64,000 nucleotides of DNA from Lawsonella sp012842085 (lineage in GTDB: Bacteria > Actinomycetota > Actinomycetes > Mycobacteriales > Mycobacteriaceae): contig DAINXV010000001.1 of NCBI GenBank assembly GCA_036749735.1, forward strand, positions 1 to 64,000. The letters run 5' to 3'. The stretch's first letter is position 1. Each line of letters opens with the position of its first letter. The position numbers and the translations under genes are program-made. The notes beneath the pieces were generated by a model, which ran no database searches, was not told where the DNA came from, and saw nothing but the letters and a program-made list of their open reading frames with translations. Below, piece after piece: positions 44,507-53,713 of this stretch.

Positions 44507-45276
44507 CGCACTTCAATTCCTTCGGCCCGCAGCGCCTCTTTCACTTCTTGGATAGTTACTTCGCCAAAGTGGAAAATACTGGCTGCCAGCACAGCATCGG
44601 CTCCGGCTTTCACTGCCGGCACAAAATCCTCTACTTTGCCAGCACCACCAGAGGCGATGACGGGTATAGATACTGCTTCCCGGACTGCTTTCAGCAGTTC
44701 CAGATCGAAACCATCCTTGGTGCCGTCCGCGTCCATAGAGTTGAGAAGAATTTCGCCAGCACCCAGCTGTTCGCCCTTCTTCGCCCACTCAACAGCATCA
44801 ATGCCGGTTCCCTTGCTGCCGCCATGGGTGGTCACTTCCCATCCGGAAGCCGTGGGCTCTGCGCCCTCCGGGACTCTCCGTGCGTCGACGGACAGGACAA
44901 TACATTGGGCTCCGAAACGAGCGGCTCCGTCGACCAGCAGTTGTGGATTGGCGATGGCCGCCGTGTTGATACTGACTTTGTCTGCGCCGGCACGCAGCAT
45001 GCGGTCAATATCTTCCACAGTCCGGATTCCCCCACCTACGGTAAGTGGAATGAATACCTCTTCTGCTGCTGCTCGGACAACATCCATCATGGTGTCACGT
45101 CCGCTGGAAGACGCCGTGATATCGAGGAGAGTGAGTTCGTCAGCCCCAGCCGCGTTGTAGGCGCGAGCTAACTCCACCGGGTCTCCGGCATCACGCAGGT
45201 TAAGAAAGTTGACTCCCTTAACAACTCGACCATTGTCGACATCCAAACACGGGATTACACGAATTGCGACGGTCAC
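44503..45276 (-). CDS. hisF: Imidazole glycerol phosphate synthase, cyclase subunit
   Basis: With HisH it forms the glutamine-dependent synthase producing imidazole-glycerol phosphate and AICAR. The 257-residue TIM barrel starts MTVAIRVIPCLDVDNGRVVKG, with the first catalytic aspartate in CLDVD. GTG start with AAGGA 8 bases upstream. It lies 37 bp after hisA. Confidence 0.97.
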   Translation of the reverse strand: MTVAIRVIPCLDVDNGRVVKGVNFLNLRDAGDPVELARAYNAAGADELTLLDITASSSGRDTMMDVVRAAAEEVFIPLTVGGGIRTVEDIDRMLRAGADKVSINTAAIANPQLLVDGAARFGAQCIVLSVDARRVPEGAEPTASGWEVTTHGGSKGTGIDAVEWAKKGEQLGAGEILLNSMDADGTKDGFDLELLKAVREAVSIPVIASGGAGKVEDFVPAVKAGADAVLAASIFHFGEVTIQEVKEALRAEGIEVR

Positions 45277-45313
45277 GACAGTTATCCTTCCAACGGAAAT
45301 TTATATATTGATT

Positions 45314-46054
45314 TTAAGCCTGCTTTTTGACTGCAGCCAGTGCATCCGGCAATGTGAATTTACCAGCGTAGAGGGCTTTTCCAGTAATGGCTGAGTCAAC
45401 ACCATAAGGTTCCAGTTCCGCAATAGCGACAAGATCCTCAATGCTGGATACTCCACCAGAGGCCACAATTTTGGCGTCAGTCGCCTCCGCTACTTCACGC
45501 AGCATGTCGAGGTTGGGGCCAGAAAGCATACCGTCTTTAGAAACGTCGGTGACGACATAGCGAGAGCACCCATCATTGTTGAGGCGTTCCAGTACTTCCC
45601 AGAGGTTGCCACCATCGGACACCCAGCCGCGTCCGCGCAGACGGGGCTCGCCATCTTCGACGCGTACATCTAGTCCCACCGCCACGCGGTCCCCGTATTC
45701 GGCGATAATCTTTGCGCACCACTCCGGTTTCTCGATCGCAGCGGTACCGATGTTAACCCGGCGGCACCCTGTCGCCAGGGCCCGCTCTAGGGTTTCGTCG
45801 TCCCAAATGCCGCCCGAAAGCTCCACATTGAGGTCGAGCTGTGCAATCATTTCGCGAATCAGTTCATAGTTGGATCCGCGTCGGAAAGCAGCATCAAGGT
45901 CCACCAGGTGGAGCCATTCTGCCCCGTCGTTTTGCCACTTCAGCGCCGCTTCCAAAGGAGTGCCGTAGGAAGTTTCTGTGCCGGCCTCTCCTTGCAGCAA
46001 ACGAACAGCTTGGCCATCGACGATGTCGACGGCGGGAAGCAAAGTGAAACTCAT
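45314..46054 (-). CDS. hisA: Phosphoribosyl isomerase (HisA/PriA)
   Basis: Isomerises ProFAR to PRFAR. In many actinobacteria this enzyme is PriA and also performs the TrpF reaction. I start it at ATG 46054 (AAAGGG 6 bases upstream; 246 residues) rather than the TTG 8 codons earlier. Catalytic D10 and D174 and the PriA loop RGRGW (R142, W144) are present. W84 replaces the arginine of the conserved GGIR motif (sequence GGIWDD), an odd change in an active-site loop. Confidence 0.95.
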   Translation of the reverse strand: MSFTLLPAVDIVDGQAVRLLQGEAGTETSYGTPLEAALKWQNDGAEWLHLVDLDAAFRRGSNYELIREMIAQLDLNVELSGGIWDDETLERALATGCRRVNIGTAAIEKPEWCAKIIAEYGDRVAVGLDVRVEDGEPRLRGRGWVSDGGNLWEVLERLNNDGCSRYVVTDVSKDGMLSGPNLDMLREVAEATDAKIVASGGVSSIEDLVAIAELEPYGVDSAITGKALYAGKFTLPDALAAVKKQA

Positions 46055-46120
46055 GGTATGCCCTTTCTTGGCAGACAACTAGTCAAATAATCGCAATATT
46101 TAATTGGGTGGTTAAAGGTT

Positions 46121-46798
46121 CTAAAAACTGTGGAGCCAGTTCTCCAGCAGCACCGCGCCGGCGTCGCCGGATTTTTCGGGGTGGAACTGGGTAGCCCAGA
46201 GCGGTCCGTTTTCTACGGCAGCTACAAAGCGACAGTCTTCGTGCTTAGCCCAGGAGACTTTCGGCGGTGCAATGAAGCCATCTGGATCCTCTTTGAGAGA
46301 CCATTCCAGCGCCGCATAGGAATGTACGAAGTAGAAGCGCGTGTCTGCCGCAATGCCGTCAAAAAGTTGGGAATCTGCCGCCATATCAACGGTGTTCCAA
46401 CCCATATGTGGCAAAACGCTGGCGTCTAGACGGCGCACCGTTCCAGGCCACTCCCCTAGTCCGGCGGTAGCGGTCGGCTTAGTAGTTTCCGCTTCTGCAT
46501 CCGCGGAATACGGGAACTCTTCGCCCTGTTCAAACATCAGCTGCATGCCAATACAAATTCCGAACACGGGCCGGGATCCAGCAAGCCGCTGCCCGATCAC
46601 ACGGTCTCCCCGTACACGCTGTAATCCTTGCCAACAGCTGCCGAATGCTCCCACCCCAGGAACCACTAGGCCATCTGCATTGACGGCCACTTTCGGGTCG
46701 CTGGTAATGGTGGTTTCTGCACCGACGCGAGCGACCGCCTTTTCTGCCGAACGCAGATTTCCGGAGCCAATATCCAGTATGGCGACGCGTGGTTTCAT
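46121..46798 (-). CDS. hisH: Imidazole glycerol phosphate synthase, glutaminase subunit
   Basis: The 225-residue class I glutamine amidotransferase partner of HisF. The nucleophile C82 is in FGICIGMQLM, and the His and Glu of the triad are in QFHPEKSG. It begins PRVAILDIGSGNLRS. ATG at 46798, 43 bp after hisB. The residues between about 95 and 115 form a longer, acidic insertion (EFPYSADAEAETTKP) than in many homologues. Confidence 0.96.
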   Translation of the reverse strand: MKPRVAILDIGSGNLRSAEKAVARVGAETTITSDPKVAVNADGLVVPGVGAFGSCWQGLQRVRGDRVIGQRLAGSRPVFGICIGMQLMFEQGEEFPYSADAEAETTKPTATAGLGEWPGTVRRLDASVLPHMGWNTVDMAADSQLFDGIAADTRFYFVHSYAALEWSLKEDPDGFIAPPKVSWAKHEDCRFVAAVENGPLWATQFHPEKSGDAGAVLLENWLHSF

Positions 46799-46841
46799 AC
46801 GTGTTAGTTTACTTGTTTCTGGGGTTCGCCAGAATTCGCTG

Positions 46842-47456
46842 TTACAGCGCGCCCTTAGTGGAGGGAATGCCAGTCATGCGAGGATCCATCTCGGTAGCTT
46901 CCCGGAGAGCACGTGCCAACGCTTTGAACTCAGCTTCGGTGACGTGGTGTGGATCCCGTCCGTCAAGAACTCGGACGTGGAGACAGATTCCAGCATTCAT
47001 CGCCAAACTTTCAAAGATGTGGCGGTTCATGACGGTGTCATAGGAGGCGCCTTTATCGGAAGAGATAAGGGTATGGCGCATCACGGCAGGTTCGCCGCGG
47101 TGGACGCAGTAGGCGCGTCCAGAAACGTCAACCACTACCCGAGCGAGGGCTTCATCGAGGGGAACAATTGCGTCACCGAAACGGCGGATTCCGGCTTTGT
47201 CCCCTAAAGCTTCTTTAAAGGCCTGGCCGAGACAGATAGCAGTGTCTTCAACTGTGTGGTGTGCATCGACTTCCGTGTCGCCTTCAGCCTGCACGGTGAG
47301 ATCGAAGGAGCCATGCTTACCGAGTGCCGTAAGCATGTGATCGAAAAATGGCACACCGGTGGAAATGTCGGTTATGCCAGTACCGTCAAGGTTGATTTCC
47401 ACCTTGATGCTGGATTCACTAGTTTCGCGTACAATACGTCCAATTCGTGCAGTCAT
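46842..47456 (-). CDS. hisB: Imidazoleglycerol-phosphate dehydratase
   Basis: Mn-dependent dehydratase making imidazole-acetol phosphate. It is a monofunctional 204-residue protein, without the HisB phosphatase domain seen in enterobacteria. The two metal-binding motifs are visible: DAHHTVED near 65-72 and the later RNRHIFES-type site, here MNRHIFESLA, with DPHHVTEAEFKALARAL. It lies 18 bp after hisC. Confidence 0.97.
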   Translation of the reverse strand: MTARIGRIVRETSESSIKVEINLDGTGITDISTGVPFFDHMLTALGKHGSFDLTVQAEGDTEVDAHHTVEDTAICLGQAFKEALGDKAGIRRFGDAIVPLDEALARVVVDVSGRAYCVHRGEPAVMRHTLISSDKGASYDTVMNRHIFESLAMNAGICLHVRVLDGRDPHHVTEAEFKALARALREATEMDPRMTGIPSTKGAL

Positions 47457-47474
47457 ATCTCTACTTTGTCATGT

Positions 47475-48587
47475 TTACTGAGCGAGGGGAATTATTTTAG
47501 CGGTAGCGTCCAAGAAATGGTCGTTTTCGTGGGGCAACCCAATAGTTGTGCGCAGATAGCGAGGCACTCCCACATCGCGGATAAGAACGCCCTCATCGAG
47601 GTATTTTTGCCACACCTCGGAAGCGTCCTCGAACTCACCAAAAAGCACAAAGTTGGAAGCGCTGGGAACCACTACAAGCCCGAGTTCTTTAAGCCGCGCC
47701 ACCACGCGTTCCCGTTCGCTTACCAGTTCGGCAACCGAACCGAGAGTGTCATCTGCATGGCGGAGTGCTGCCAGGGCGGCAGCTTGGCTCAACATGGAGA
47801 GGTGGTACGGCAAGCGCACCAACATGACGGCATCGATGAACGCGGGTGCGGCCACAAAATATCCGAGCCGGCCACCCGCGAAAGCAAAAGCTTTGCTCAT
47901 CGTGCGTGACACAATAAGTCGAGTCGGAAACTCCCCAATAAGTTCACATCCACTCGGTTCATCGCAGAATTCCCCATAAGCTTCGTCGAGGATAATGAGG
48001 GAATCAGTGTTCTCCAGAATCTTGCGCAGATCAGCGTTCGGGAGATTCTGACCGGTGGGATTATTGGGACTGGTCAGGAACACCACATCCGGTTTTTCTT
48101 GGTTAATCGCCGCGATCGCTGCGTCCACGTCCAGGGAAAAATCCTCCCGCCGGGGACGCGGAAGCCACGTGGTGGTAGTTCCCCCAACCAGAATCGGGTG
48201 CATTGAGTAGGACGGGACGAAACCCATGGCGGTGCGTCCCGGTCCCCCAAAGGCCTGCAAGAGCTGCTGCAGGATTTCGTTGGATCCGTTGGCCGCCCAC
48301 ACATTATCGACAGTCACGTCAACGCCTGTTTGGCGGGTTACGTAGTCTGCCAATGCGGTACGCAACTCCACTGCATCACGATCCGGGTAGCGGTTGAGGC
48401 GCTGTGCCACTTCGGCAACGGAGGTAACAAGATCCTCCACCAATGCGGCACTCGGTGGGTGCGGGTTCTCGTTGGTATTAAGCTGTGATTCGACAGTGAG
48501 CTGTGGTGCTCCATATGGGCTTTTACCAGCAAGTTCTTCTCTCAGCGGGAGATCAGAAAGTTGCACATTGGCACCGATGGTGCTCAT
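47475..48587 (-). CDS. hisC: Histidinol-phosphate aminotransferase
   Basis: PLP-dependent class I/II aminotransferase forming histidinol phosphate. It has 370 residues from ATG 48587, preceded by AAAGGA at 6 bases; a TTG two codons earlier is not needed. TSPNNPTGQNLP, LDEAYGEF and the PLP lysine K232 in SRTMSKAFAFAGGRLG are diagnostic. It lies in the his operon between hisD and hisB. Confidence 0.96.
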   Translation of the reverse strand: MSTIGANVQLSDLPLREELAGKSPYGAPQLTVESQLNTNENPHPPSAALVEDLVTSVAEVAQRLNRYPDRDAVELRTALADYVTRQTGVDVTVDNVWAANGSNEILQQLLQAFGGPGRTAMGFVPSYSMHPILVGGTTTTWLPRPRREDFSLDVDAAIAAINQEKPDVVFLTSPNNPTGQNLPNADLRKILENTDSLIILDEAYGEFCDEPSGCELIGEFPTRLIVSRTMSKAFAFAGGRLGYFVAAPAFIDAVMLVRLPYHLSMLSQAAALAALRHADDTLGSVAELVSERERVVARLKELGLVVVPSASNFVLFGEFEDASEVWQKYLDEGVLIRDVGVPRYLRTTIGLPHENDHFLDATAKIIPLAQ

Positions 48588-48625
48588 AGACAATCCTTTA
48601 CTTAATGGTTGGGTGGGTGACGGTG

Positions 48626-49954
48626 TTAGTCTTGGCGGATCTGGATGCTCGTCCCGTGGGCCGGCAGCACTTCCTCTTCAGCCAGCGTCACAATGGCATC
48701 CGCGATGTCGGACAACGCCTCTTTATCGTATTCCACCAGATGCACCGGCTTCAGGAAGGTGTGTGTGGAGAGGCCAGCACTGTAGCGCGCAGAACCACAC
48801 GTGGGTAGCACGTGGTTGGAGCCTGCAGCGTAGTCCCCCAGAGGAACAGGAGTGTAGGGTCCCACGAATATGGCTCCAGCATTAACAATTCTTTCGGCGA
48901 CAGCACGCGCATCAGCGGTATGGACTTCCAAGTGTTCAGCAGCATAGGCGTTAGCAACCTGCACACCTTGTTCCATATCGTCCACCAAAATAATGCCGGA
49001 TTGTGGCCCTGCAAGGGCGGTATTGATTCGTTCCTTGGACAGCGCTTCTCCGGCCTGGTCGACAATGTAGTCATCGACCATATCGGCCAATTCTTGACTG
49101 TCGGTGATAAGCACACTGGCCGCCAGCGGATCGTGTTCCGCCTGCGAAATCATATCGGCCGCTACGAAGGAAGCATTCGCGGTCTCGTCGGCTAGTACTG
49201 CGATCTCCGACGGACCAGCCTCGGCATCAATCCCAACTACCCCGCGCACTAATCGTTTAGCAGCGGTGACGAAAACATTACCGGGGCCGGTAATAAGGTC
49301 TACCGGCTCCAATTCGGAGTTGGGGGTGTCTGCTGCAGAAGTGTCCTCACCGCCATAGGCCATGAGGGCCACAGCTTGCGCACCGCCCACCGACCAGACT
49401 TCGTCAACACCCAAAATGGCGCAGGCAGCCAAAATTGTGGGATGAGGCCAGCCGCCGTGTTCTTTCTGCGGGGGTGAAGCCACCACCAGGGAGTTCACTC
49501 CTGCTTCCTGGGCGGGCACCACATTCATAACGACAGAGGAAGGGTATACCGCTTTGCCTCCGGGAACATAAAGGCCGACGCGGTTAATGGGGATCCACTT
49601 TTCAGTGACTTCCCCGCCGGGAGCAACAGTAACAGTGTGTTCTTTGGGCACCTGAGCTGCGTGCACTTTCCGAATACGCTCGATAGCTGCTTCTAGTGCA
49701 GTCTTTACTGCGGGTTCCAGGGACGCCAAGGCATCTGCAATCACTTTTGCCGGTACCCGTACACTGTCGGAAGCGACACCGTCGAACTTTTCCCCATATT
49801 TGAGAGCGGCAGCGGCACCATGCTCATGAACCTCATCAACAACAGTGGCGACGGTTTTCATCGCTTCGTTGGGGTCAGAGCCGCCACGCGGCATCATCGC
49901 CCGGAGTTGGGCATCGGTGAGGGTACGACCGCGCAGGTCAGTACGAGTGAGCAT
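48626..49954 (-). CDS. hisD: Histidinol dehydrogenase
   Basis: Zn- and NAD-dependent oxidation of histidinol to histidine, the last step. I use ATG 49954 with AAAGGA 5 bases upstream (442 residues), not the TTG 24 bases earlier. Motifs include the AGPSEIAVLADE loop, ADMISQAEHDP with zinc ligands, and HTFLKPVHLVEYD near the C terminus. It follows nadC by 44 bp, joining the NAD and histidine blocks. Confidence 0.97.
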   Translation of the reverse strand: MLTRTDLRGRTLTDAQLRAMMPRGGSDPNEAMKTVATVVDEVHEHGAAAALKYGEKFDGVASDSVRVPAKVIADALASLEPAVKTALEAAIERIRKVHAAQVPKEHTVTVAPGGEVTEKWIPINRVGLYVPGGKAVYPSSVVMNVVPAQEAGVNSLVVASPPQKEHGGWPHPTILAACAILGVDEVWSVGGAQAVALMAYGGEDTSAADTPNSELEPVDLITGPGNVFVTAAKRLVRGVVGIDAEAGPSEIAVLADETANASFVAADMISQAEHDPLAASVLITDSQELADMVDDYIVDQAGEALSKERINTALAGPQSGIILVDDMEQGVQVANAYAAEHLEVHTADARAVAERIVNAGAIFVGPYTPVPLGDYAAGSNHVLPTCGSARYSAGLSTHTFLKPVHLVEYDKEALSDIADAIVTLAEEEVLPAHGTSIQIRQD

Positions 49955-49998
49955 GGTTATCCTTTCGGAAGTTAGCAATGCCTATTATCTTAGTGCTT

Positions 49999-50874
49999 TT
50001 ACATGTCTAAGCCGAGATCGAGAACTTTCACCGAGTGGGTGAGTCCTCCCACTGCTACATAATCCACGCCGGTAGCAGCATAATCTTTGGCATCGGCGAG
50101 AGTCAGTCCGCCGGATGATTCCAAACTAGTCCCGGGTGCTAGTTCGTCCCGGATGGCGACTGCTTCTTTCGTCATCTCCAAATCCATATTGTCGAGGAGA
50201 ACCAAGCCGACACCTTCGGCAAGTACTTCCCGCAGTTGTTGGAGAGAATCAACTTCCACTTCGGTGGGTTTATCCGGGTACTGCGCTTTAACTGCTTGTA
50301 GTGCGGGCACTACCCCGCCAGCTGCCACGACGTGGTTGTCTTTGATAAGAGCTGCGTCTCCCAACCCCATGCGGTGGTTCATTCCACCGCCAGCCCGTAC
50401 CGCGTATTTTTCTAGTTCGCGCAGGCCGGGCAGAGTTTTGCGAGTGTCCCGAACAACACATTTTGTATTGCGCATTGCCTGCATCCACTGGTCGGTGGCT
50501 GTCGCAATACCAGACAAGTGAGTCATGATATTGAGGAGGGTGCGTTCCGCGGTCAGCAAAGCTTGCGTGGGTGCCACAATCTGTACCACAACGTCACCCG
50601 GCTGTACTCGGTCGCCGTCATCCGCATGCACTTCAAATTCATATTTGTCGGGTCCCACGACTTCATCCAGAACAATCCGTGCTACCGGCAGTCCGCAAAC
50701 GATACCTTCTTCCCGGGTGCGCACCTGTGCCGTGGCGGTCGCATCTGCTGGAACAGTGGCCAAGGTAGTAACGTCCGGTCCCCATCGCAGGTCTTCTTCC
50801 AGTGCCAAACGCACCACGCGCCGCATTTCCTCGACGCTGGGAGGAGTGAGGGGAGTATTTGTTGTGTTGATCAT
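49999..50874 (-). CDS. nadC: Nicotinate-nucleotide pyrophosphorylase (quinolinate phosphoribosyltransferase)
   Basis: Converts quinolinate and PRPP to nicotinate mononucleotide. I use ATG 50874, with GGAG 5 bases upstream, giving 291 residues. The open frame continues upstream into nadB in another frame, and its arginine-rich extra 63 residues are not part of the protein. Key segments are RDTRKTLPGLRELEKYAVRAGGG (PRPP and quinolinate binding), KDNHV and the terminal SSGGLTLADAKDYAATGVDYVAVGGLTHS. Third gene of nadABC. Confidence 0.97.
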   Translation of the reverse strand: MINTTNTPLTPPSVEEMRRVVRLALEEDLRWGPDVTTLATVPADATATAQVRTREEGIVCGLPVARIVLDEVVGPDKYEFEVHADDGDRVQPGDVVVQIVAPTQALLTAERTLLNIMTHLSGIATATDQWMQAMRNTKCVVRDTRKTLPGLRELEKYAVRAGGGMNHRMGLGDAALIKDNHVVAAGGVVPALQAVKAQYPDKPTEVEVDSLQQLREVLAEGVGLVLLDNMDLEMTKEAVAIRDELAPGTSLESSGGLTLADAKDYAATGVDYVAVGGLTHSVKVLDLGLDM

Positions 50875-50885
50875 TGTGGCTCCAG

Positions 50886-52553
50886 TTACTTGTTTTGACG
50901 GGGCTGAGGATGAATTTCTGTCGTGTGCTCTGGGTCTCCCTCTGAGTTTAGAGCGAAGACTCGGCTGTAGCGAAGATCCGGATTTTGCGCTGGATAATCT
51001 AGCCGCGTGTGTCCACCGCGCGTCTCTTCTCTCAGTAGCGCGGCTTCTGCGATCATGCTGCACAATTGAACTGTGTCATGCATGCGTCGTGACAACGTCG
51101 TGTGCATAGTTGTTAGTTCGTCTACGGCTTCCTGCAGTGGTGCTGCTGAGCGGGTAACACCCACTTTGCTGCTCATAAGTTTTTGCAGTTGACGGCGTTC
51201 CTGACGGCGCTGCACCGGAGTGTCCCCATAGGGGTAATCTCGCTGGTGTGCACGTGCATCGCGGGCCCATGCGCGCGCAATATCGCCGCTGCTGATCTTT
51301 CCGCGAGCAAGCAGACGCGCCCGTGCTTCCTGCGGAACTCGGAAACCGACGACTAGCCCTTCCAGCAGGCTGTTGGAGGCGAGACGGTTCGCTCCATGCA
51401 AACCAGTGCGGGCGCACTCCCCTGCGGCGAAGAGCCCTGGCACGTCGGTGCGGCCATAGGTGTCGGCCACAATTCCGCCACTTTGGTAGTGGGCGGCGGG
51501 TGCTATCGGTATGCGCTCATGTTGCGGATCGATGCCGGCTTCTAAGCAGTTTTCGGTCACCGTTGGGAAACGCTTGTGGAAATCCGCAATACCAGTTCCA
51601 TCAAGCCAAGCGCAGTCGGTGCCAGTTTCTGCCAGCCGGAGGGCGATTGCGCGGGCGACAATGTCTCGCGGTGCCAGTTCCAGCCGCGGATCGATCCCTT
51701 CCATCAGACGATTGCCCGCACTGTCGTAGAGTAGAGCACCTTCACCGCGGACCGCTTCCGAAATGAGGGGGCGGCGACCAATACGTTTCGCGTCGAAGAG
51801 AACCGTGGGATGGAATTGAGTGAATTCCAGGTCAGCGACTCGTGCTCCGGCCCGCAAAGCGAGCGAAAGTCCCTCCCCTCGCACACCTTCTGGGCTGGTG
51901 GTGACGTTGAAAAGCTGGCCGTTACCGCCGGTGGCAAGAAGTACGGCGGGGGTCGCAATATAGCCGACTCCGCGCGGATCATTAACCCCGACGCCCAGCA
52001 CCCCGTCCTTATCGGTGAGGATGGTGGTGGCTCGCGCATTCTGCAAGCAGGCAATACCGGCGCTCGCCTCCTCTAAGGCACGTTGCACCTCGGCACCGGT
52101 GGCGTCACCACCCGCATGAATAATTCGACGGACGGAATGCCCACCTTCCCGGGTGCGTTTCCATTCCCCCCGGGCAGTCCTGTCGAAGACACCGCCCACA
52201 TCAATAAGTTTCTGGACGGCTTCTCCACCGCCCGCGATAATGGACTCAACTGCGGTTTTATCGCATAAACCAGCACCCGCATCCAGCGTATCTGCCACAT
52301 GCACAGCCAACGCTTCCGAAAGTGGTGTGGTTTCTTCTTGGTCGGTGAGACCAGTAACGGCTATTCCGCCCTGGGCGATCTTGGTGGCGGCATTGGGATA
52401 ACGAGGTATTTTTCGTGCTCCCTCAGACCAGCGCCCTTTGTCGATAATGAGGGTGCGTAATCCTTGTTCGCGGGCTGCTACAGCAGCACTAAGTCCGGCT
52501 ACTCCGGCCCCAATAATGACGAGGTCGCAGTCCATGATCCACGGTGTAGCCAT
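50886..52553 (-). CDS. nadB: L-aspartate oxidase
   Basis: FAD enzyme oxidising aspartate to iminoaspartate for quinolinate synthesis. The 555 residues have the FAD motif GAGVAGLSAA at 15-24. The succinate-dehydrogenase-like pattern includes the GGNGQLFNVTTSPEG segment, the active-site EFTQFHPT pattern (here LEFTQFHPTVLF) and GLFAAGECARTGLHGANRLASNS. ATG at 52553; Met7 is an alternative. It lies 23 bp after nadA. Confidence 0.96.
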   Translation of the reverse strand: MATPWIMDCDLVIIGAGVAGLSAAVAAREQGLRTLIIDKGRWSEGARKIPRYPNAATKIAQGGIAVTGLTDQEETTPLSEALAVHVADTLDAGAGLCDKTAVESIIAGGGEAVQKLIDVGGVFDRTARGEWKRTREGGHSVRRIIHAGGDATGAEVQRALEEASAGIACLQNARATTILTDKDGVLGVGVNDPRGVGYIATPAVLLATGGNGQLFNVTTSPEGVRGEGLSLALRAGARVADLEFTQFHPTVLFDAKRIGRRPLISEAVRGEGALLYDSAGNRLMEGIDPRLELAPRDIVARAIALRLAETGTDCAWLDGTGIADFHKRFPTVTENCLEAGIDPQHERIPIAPAAHYQSGGIVADTYGRTDVPGLFAAGECARTGLHGANRLASNSLLEGLVVGFRVPQEARARLLARGKISSGDIARAWARDARAHQRDYPYGDTPVQRRQERRQLQKLMSSKVGVTRSAAPLQEAVDELTTMHTTLSRRMHDTVQLCSMIAEAALLREETRGGHTRLDYPAQNPDLRYSRVFALNSEGDPEHTTEIHPQPRQNK

Positions 52554-52576
52554 GAGTCCTTCTTAGAAGTGGGTTA

Positions 52577-53638
52577 TTAACGTGTGGCGGGGCTATTTCC
52601 GATCGCAATCATACGGTCGACGGCTTTAAAAGCAGCATCAATAACATCGCGCTCAAGTTCGATCTCGTCAGTTCCATCACACAGAGATTTGAGTAAAGCT
52701 GCCGGAGTAATGCGCTTCATAAAGGGGCAAGATGCTTCCGGATTAACCGGAATGAACCGCCGGGAGGAATCAGCGCGCTGCAGTTGGTGCAGCATGCCAA
52801 TCTCGGTAGCAACCAACACGTCGTTCTTCTTACCGTCTGCTACGCCCTGTTCAGCGGCGGTAAGCATGCCGCCGGTGGAAAGCACCTTAACCTGGTCTGC
52901 GGAAACTACACCATCGTCCGCCAAATCAAGTGCCGCATTGGTACCGCCACATTCCGGGTGAACATAGAGGTCGGCATTAGGCTGTTTTTTGGCGCTTCCG
53001 GCAATCATGTCGCCGGTGATCTCTTCATGGACGTGGCAGGCGCCATCCCAAATGTGGATATTGTCGCGGCCCGTCATGCGCTTCACATGCGCTCCCAGGT
53101 TTTTATCCGGGCAGAAAAGGATCTCCTTGTCGGCAGGCAGGGACTTCACCACGTCTACCGCGTTCGAGGAGGTGCAGCAAACATCCGTCAACGCCTTAAC
53201 ACCTGCGGTGGTGTTGACGTAGCTAACAACCAGCGCATCAGGATATTGTGCCTTCCAGTCAGCTAGTTGTTGGGCGGTAATGGAATCGGCTAGTGAACAG
53301 CCAGCTTTGGCATCCGGAATAAGAACAGTTTTTTCTGGAGAAAGAATTTTGGCGGTTTCTGCCATGAAGTGCACTCCACAAAAAACGATGGTGGAATGTT
53401 TGTCTTCTGCAGCTACGCGCGAAAGAGCCAAGGAGTCCCCCGTGTGGTGGGCGATGTCCTGAATTTCGGGCAGTTCGTAGTTGTGAGCCAAAATGACGGC
53501 ATCGCGGGCGTCCGCAAGTCTGCGAATTTCTGCTGCCCACTCTGCATTACCTTCAACACCTCGGTAGACACCATCTTCGTCTTGATAAACCTGGGCAAGT
53601 AGCGGTGACTCGAGTTTTGCGCTAGTAGTTGCAGTCAT
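52577..53638 (-). CDS. nadA: Quinolinate synthase
   Basis: [4Fe-4S] enzyme condensing iminoaspartate with dihydroxyacetone phosphate. It has 353 residues. It contains HNYELPEIQDIAHHTGDSLALSR and VFCGVHFMAETAKIL. Candidate cluster cysteines lie in AGCSLADS, in the NAHVHPECGGTN-type segment (here YVHPECGGTNAAL) and in EASCPFMKRI. ATG at 53638 with GGAG 8 bases upstream. It leads nadABC and is divergent from nrtR across a palindrome. Confidence 0.97.
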   Translation of the reverse strand: MTATTSAKLESPLLAQVYQDEDGVYRGVEGNAEWAAEIRRLADARDAVILAHNYELPEIQDIAHHTGDSLALSRVAAEDKHSTIVFCGVHFMAETAKILSPEKTVLIPDAKAGCSLADSITAQQLADWKAQYPDALVVSYVNTTAGVKALTDVCCTSSNAVDVVKSLPADKEILFCPDKNLGAHVKRMTGRDNIHIWDGACHVHEEITGDMIAGSAKKQPNADLYVHPECGGTNAALDLADDGVVSADQVKVLSTGGMLTAAEQGVADGKKNDVLVATEIGMLHQLQRADSSRRFIPVNPEASCPFMKRITPAALLKSLCDGTDEIELERDVIDAAFKAVDRMIAIGNSPATR

Positions 53639-53689
53639 AATAATTTCTCCGGGTTGTCACAAAAAAGCGGTATCCGTACCACTCGCTAG

Positions 53690-53712
53690 GTTTTCGACTT
53701 ATAATCGAAAAC
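53690..53712. promoter_or_regulatory. Candidate NrtR operator between nadA and nrtR
   Basis: GTTTTCGA-N7-TCGAAAAC is a perfect 8-bp inverted repeat of 23 bp total, ending 1 base before the nrtR ATG. It contains TATAAT (53700-53705), a perfect -10 placed 8 bases before that ATG. A dimeric NrtR bound here would cover the nrtR promoter and could block nadA. NrtR sites in other bacteria are palindromes of about 21 bp. Confidence 0.65.
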
Positions 53713-53713
53713 T

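Noticed and set aside
50875..51063. N-terminal extension of nadC by 63 arginine-rich residues
   Set aside because: It overlaps nadB in another frame, and a good Shine-Dalgarno precedes the ATG at 50874.
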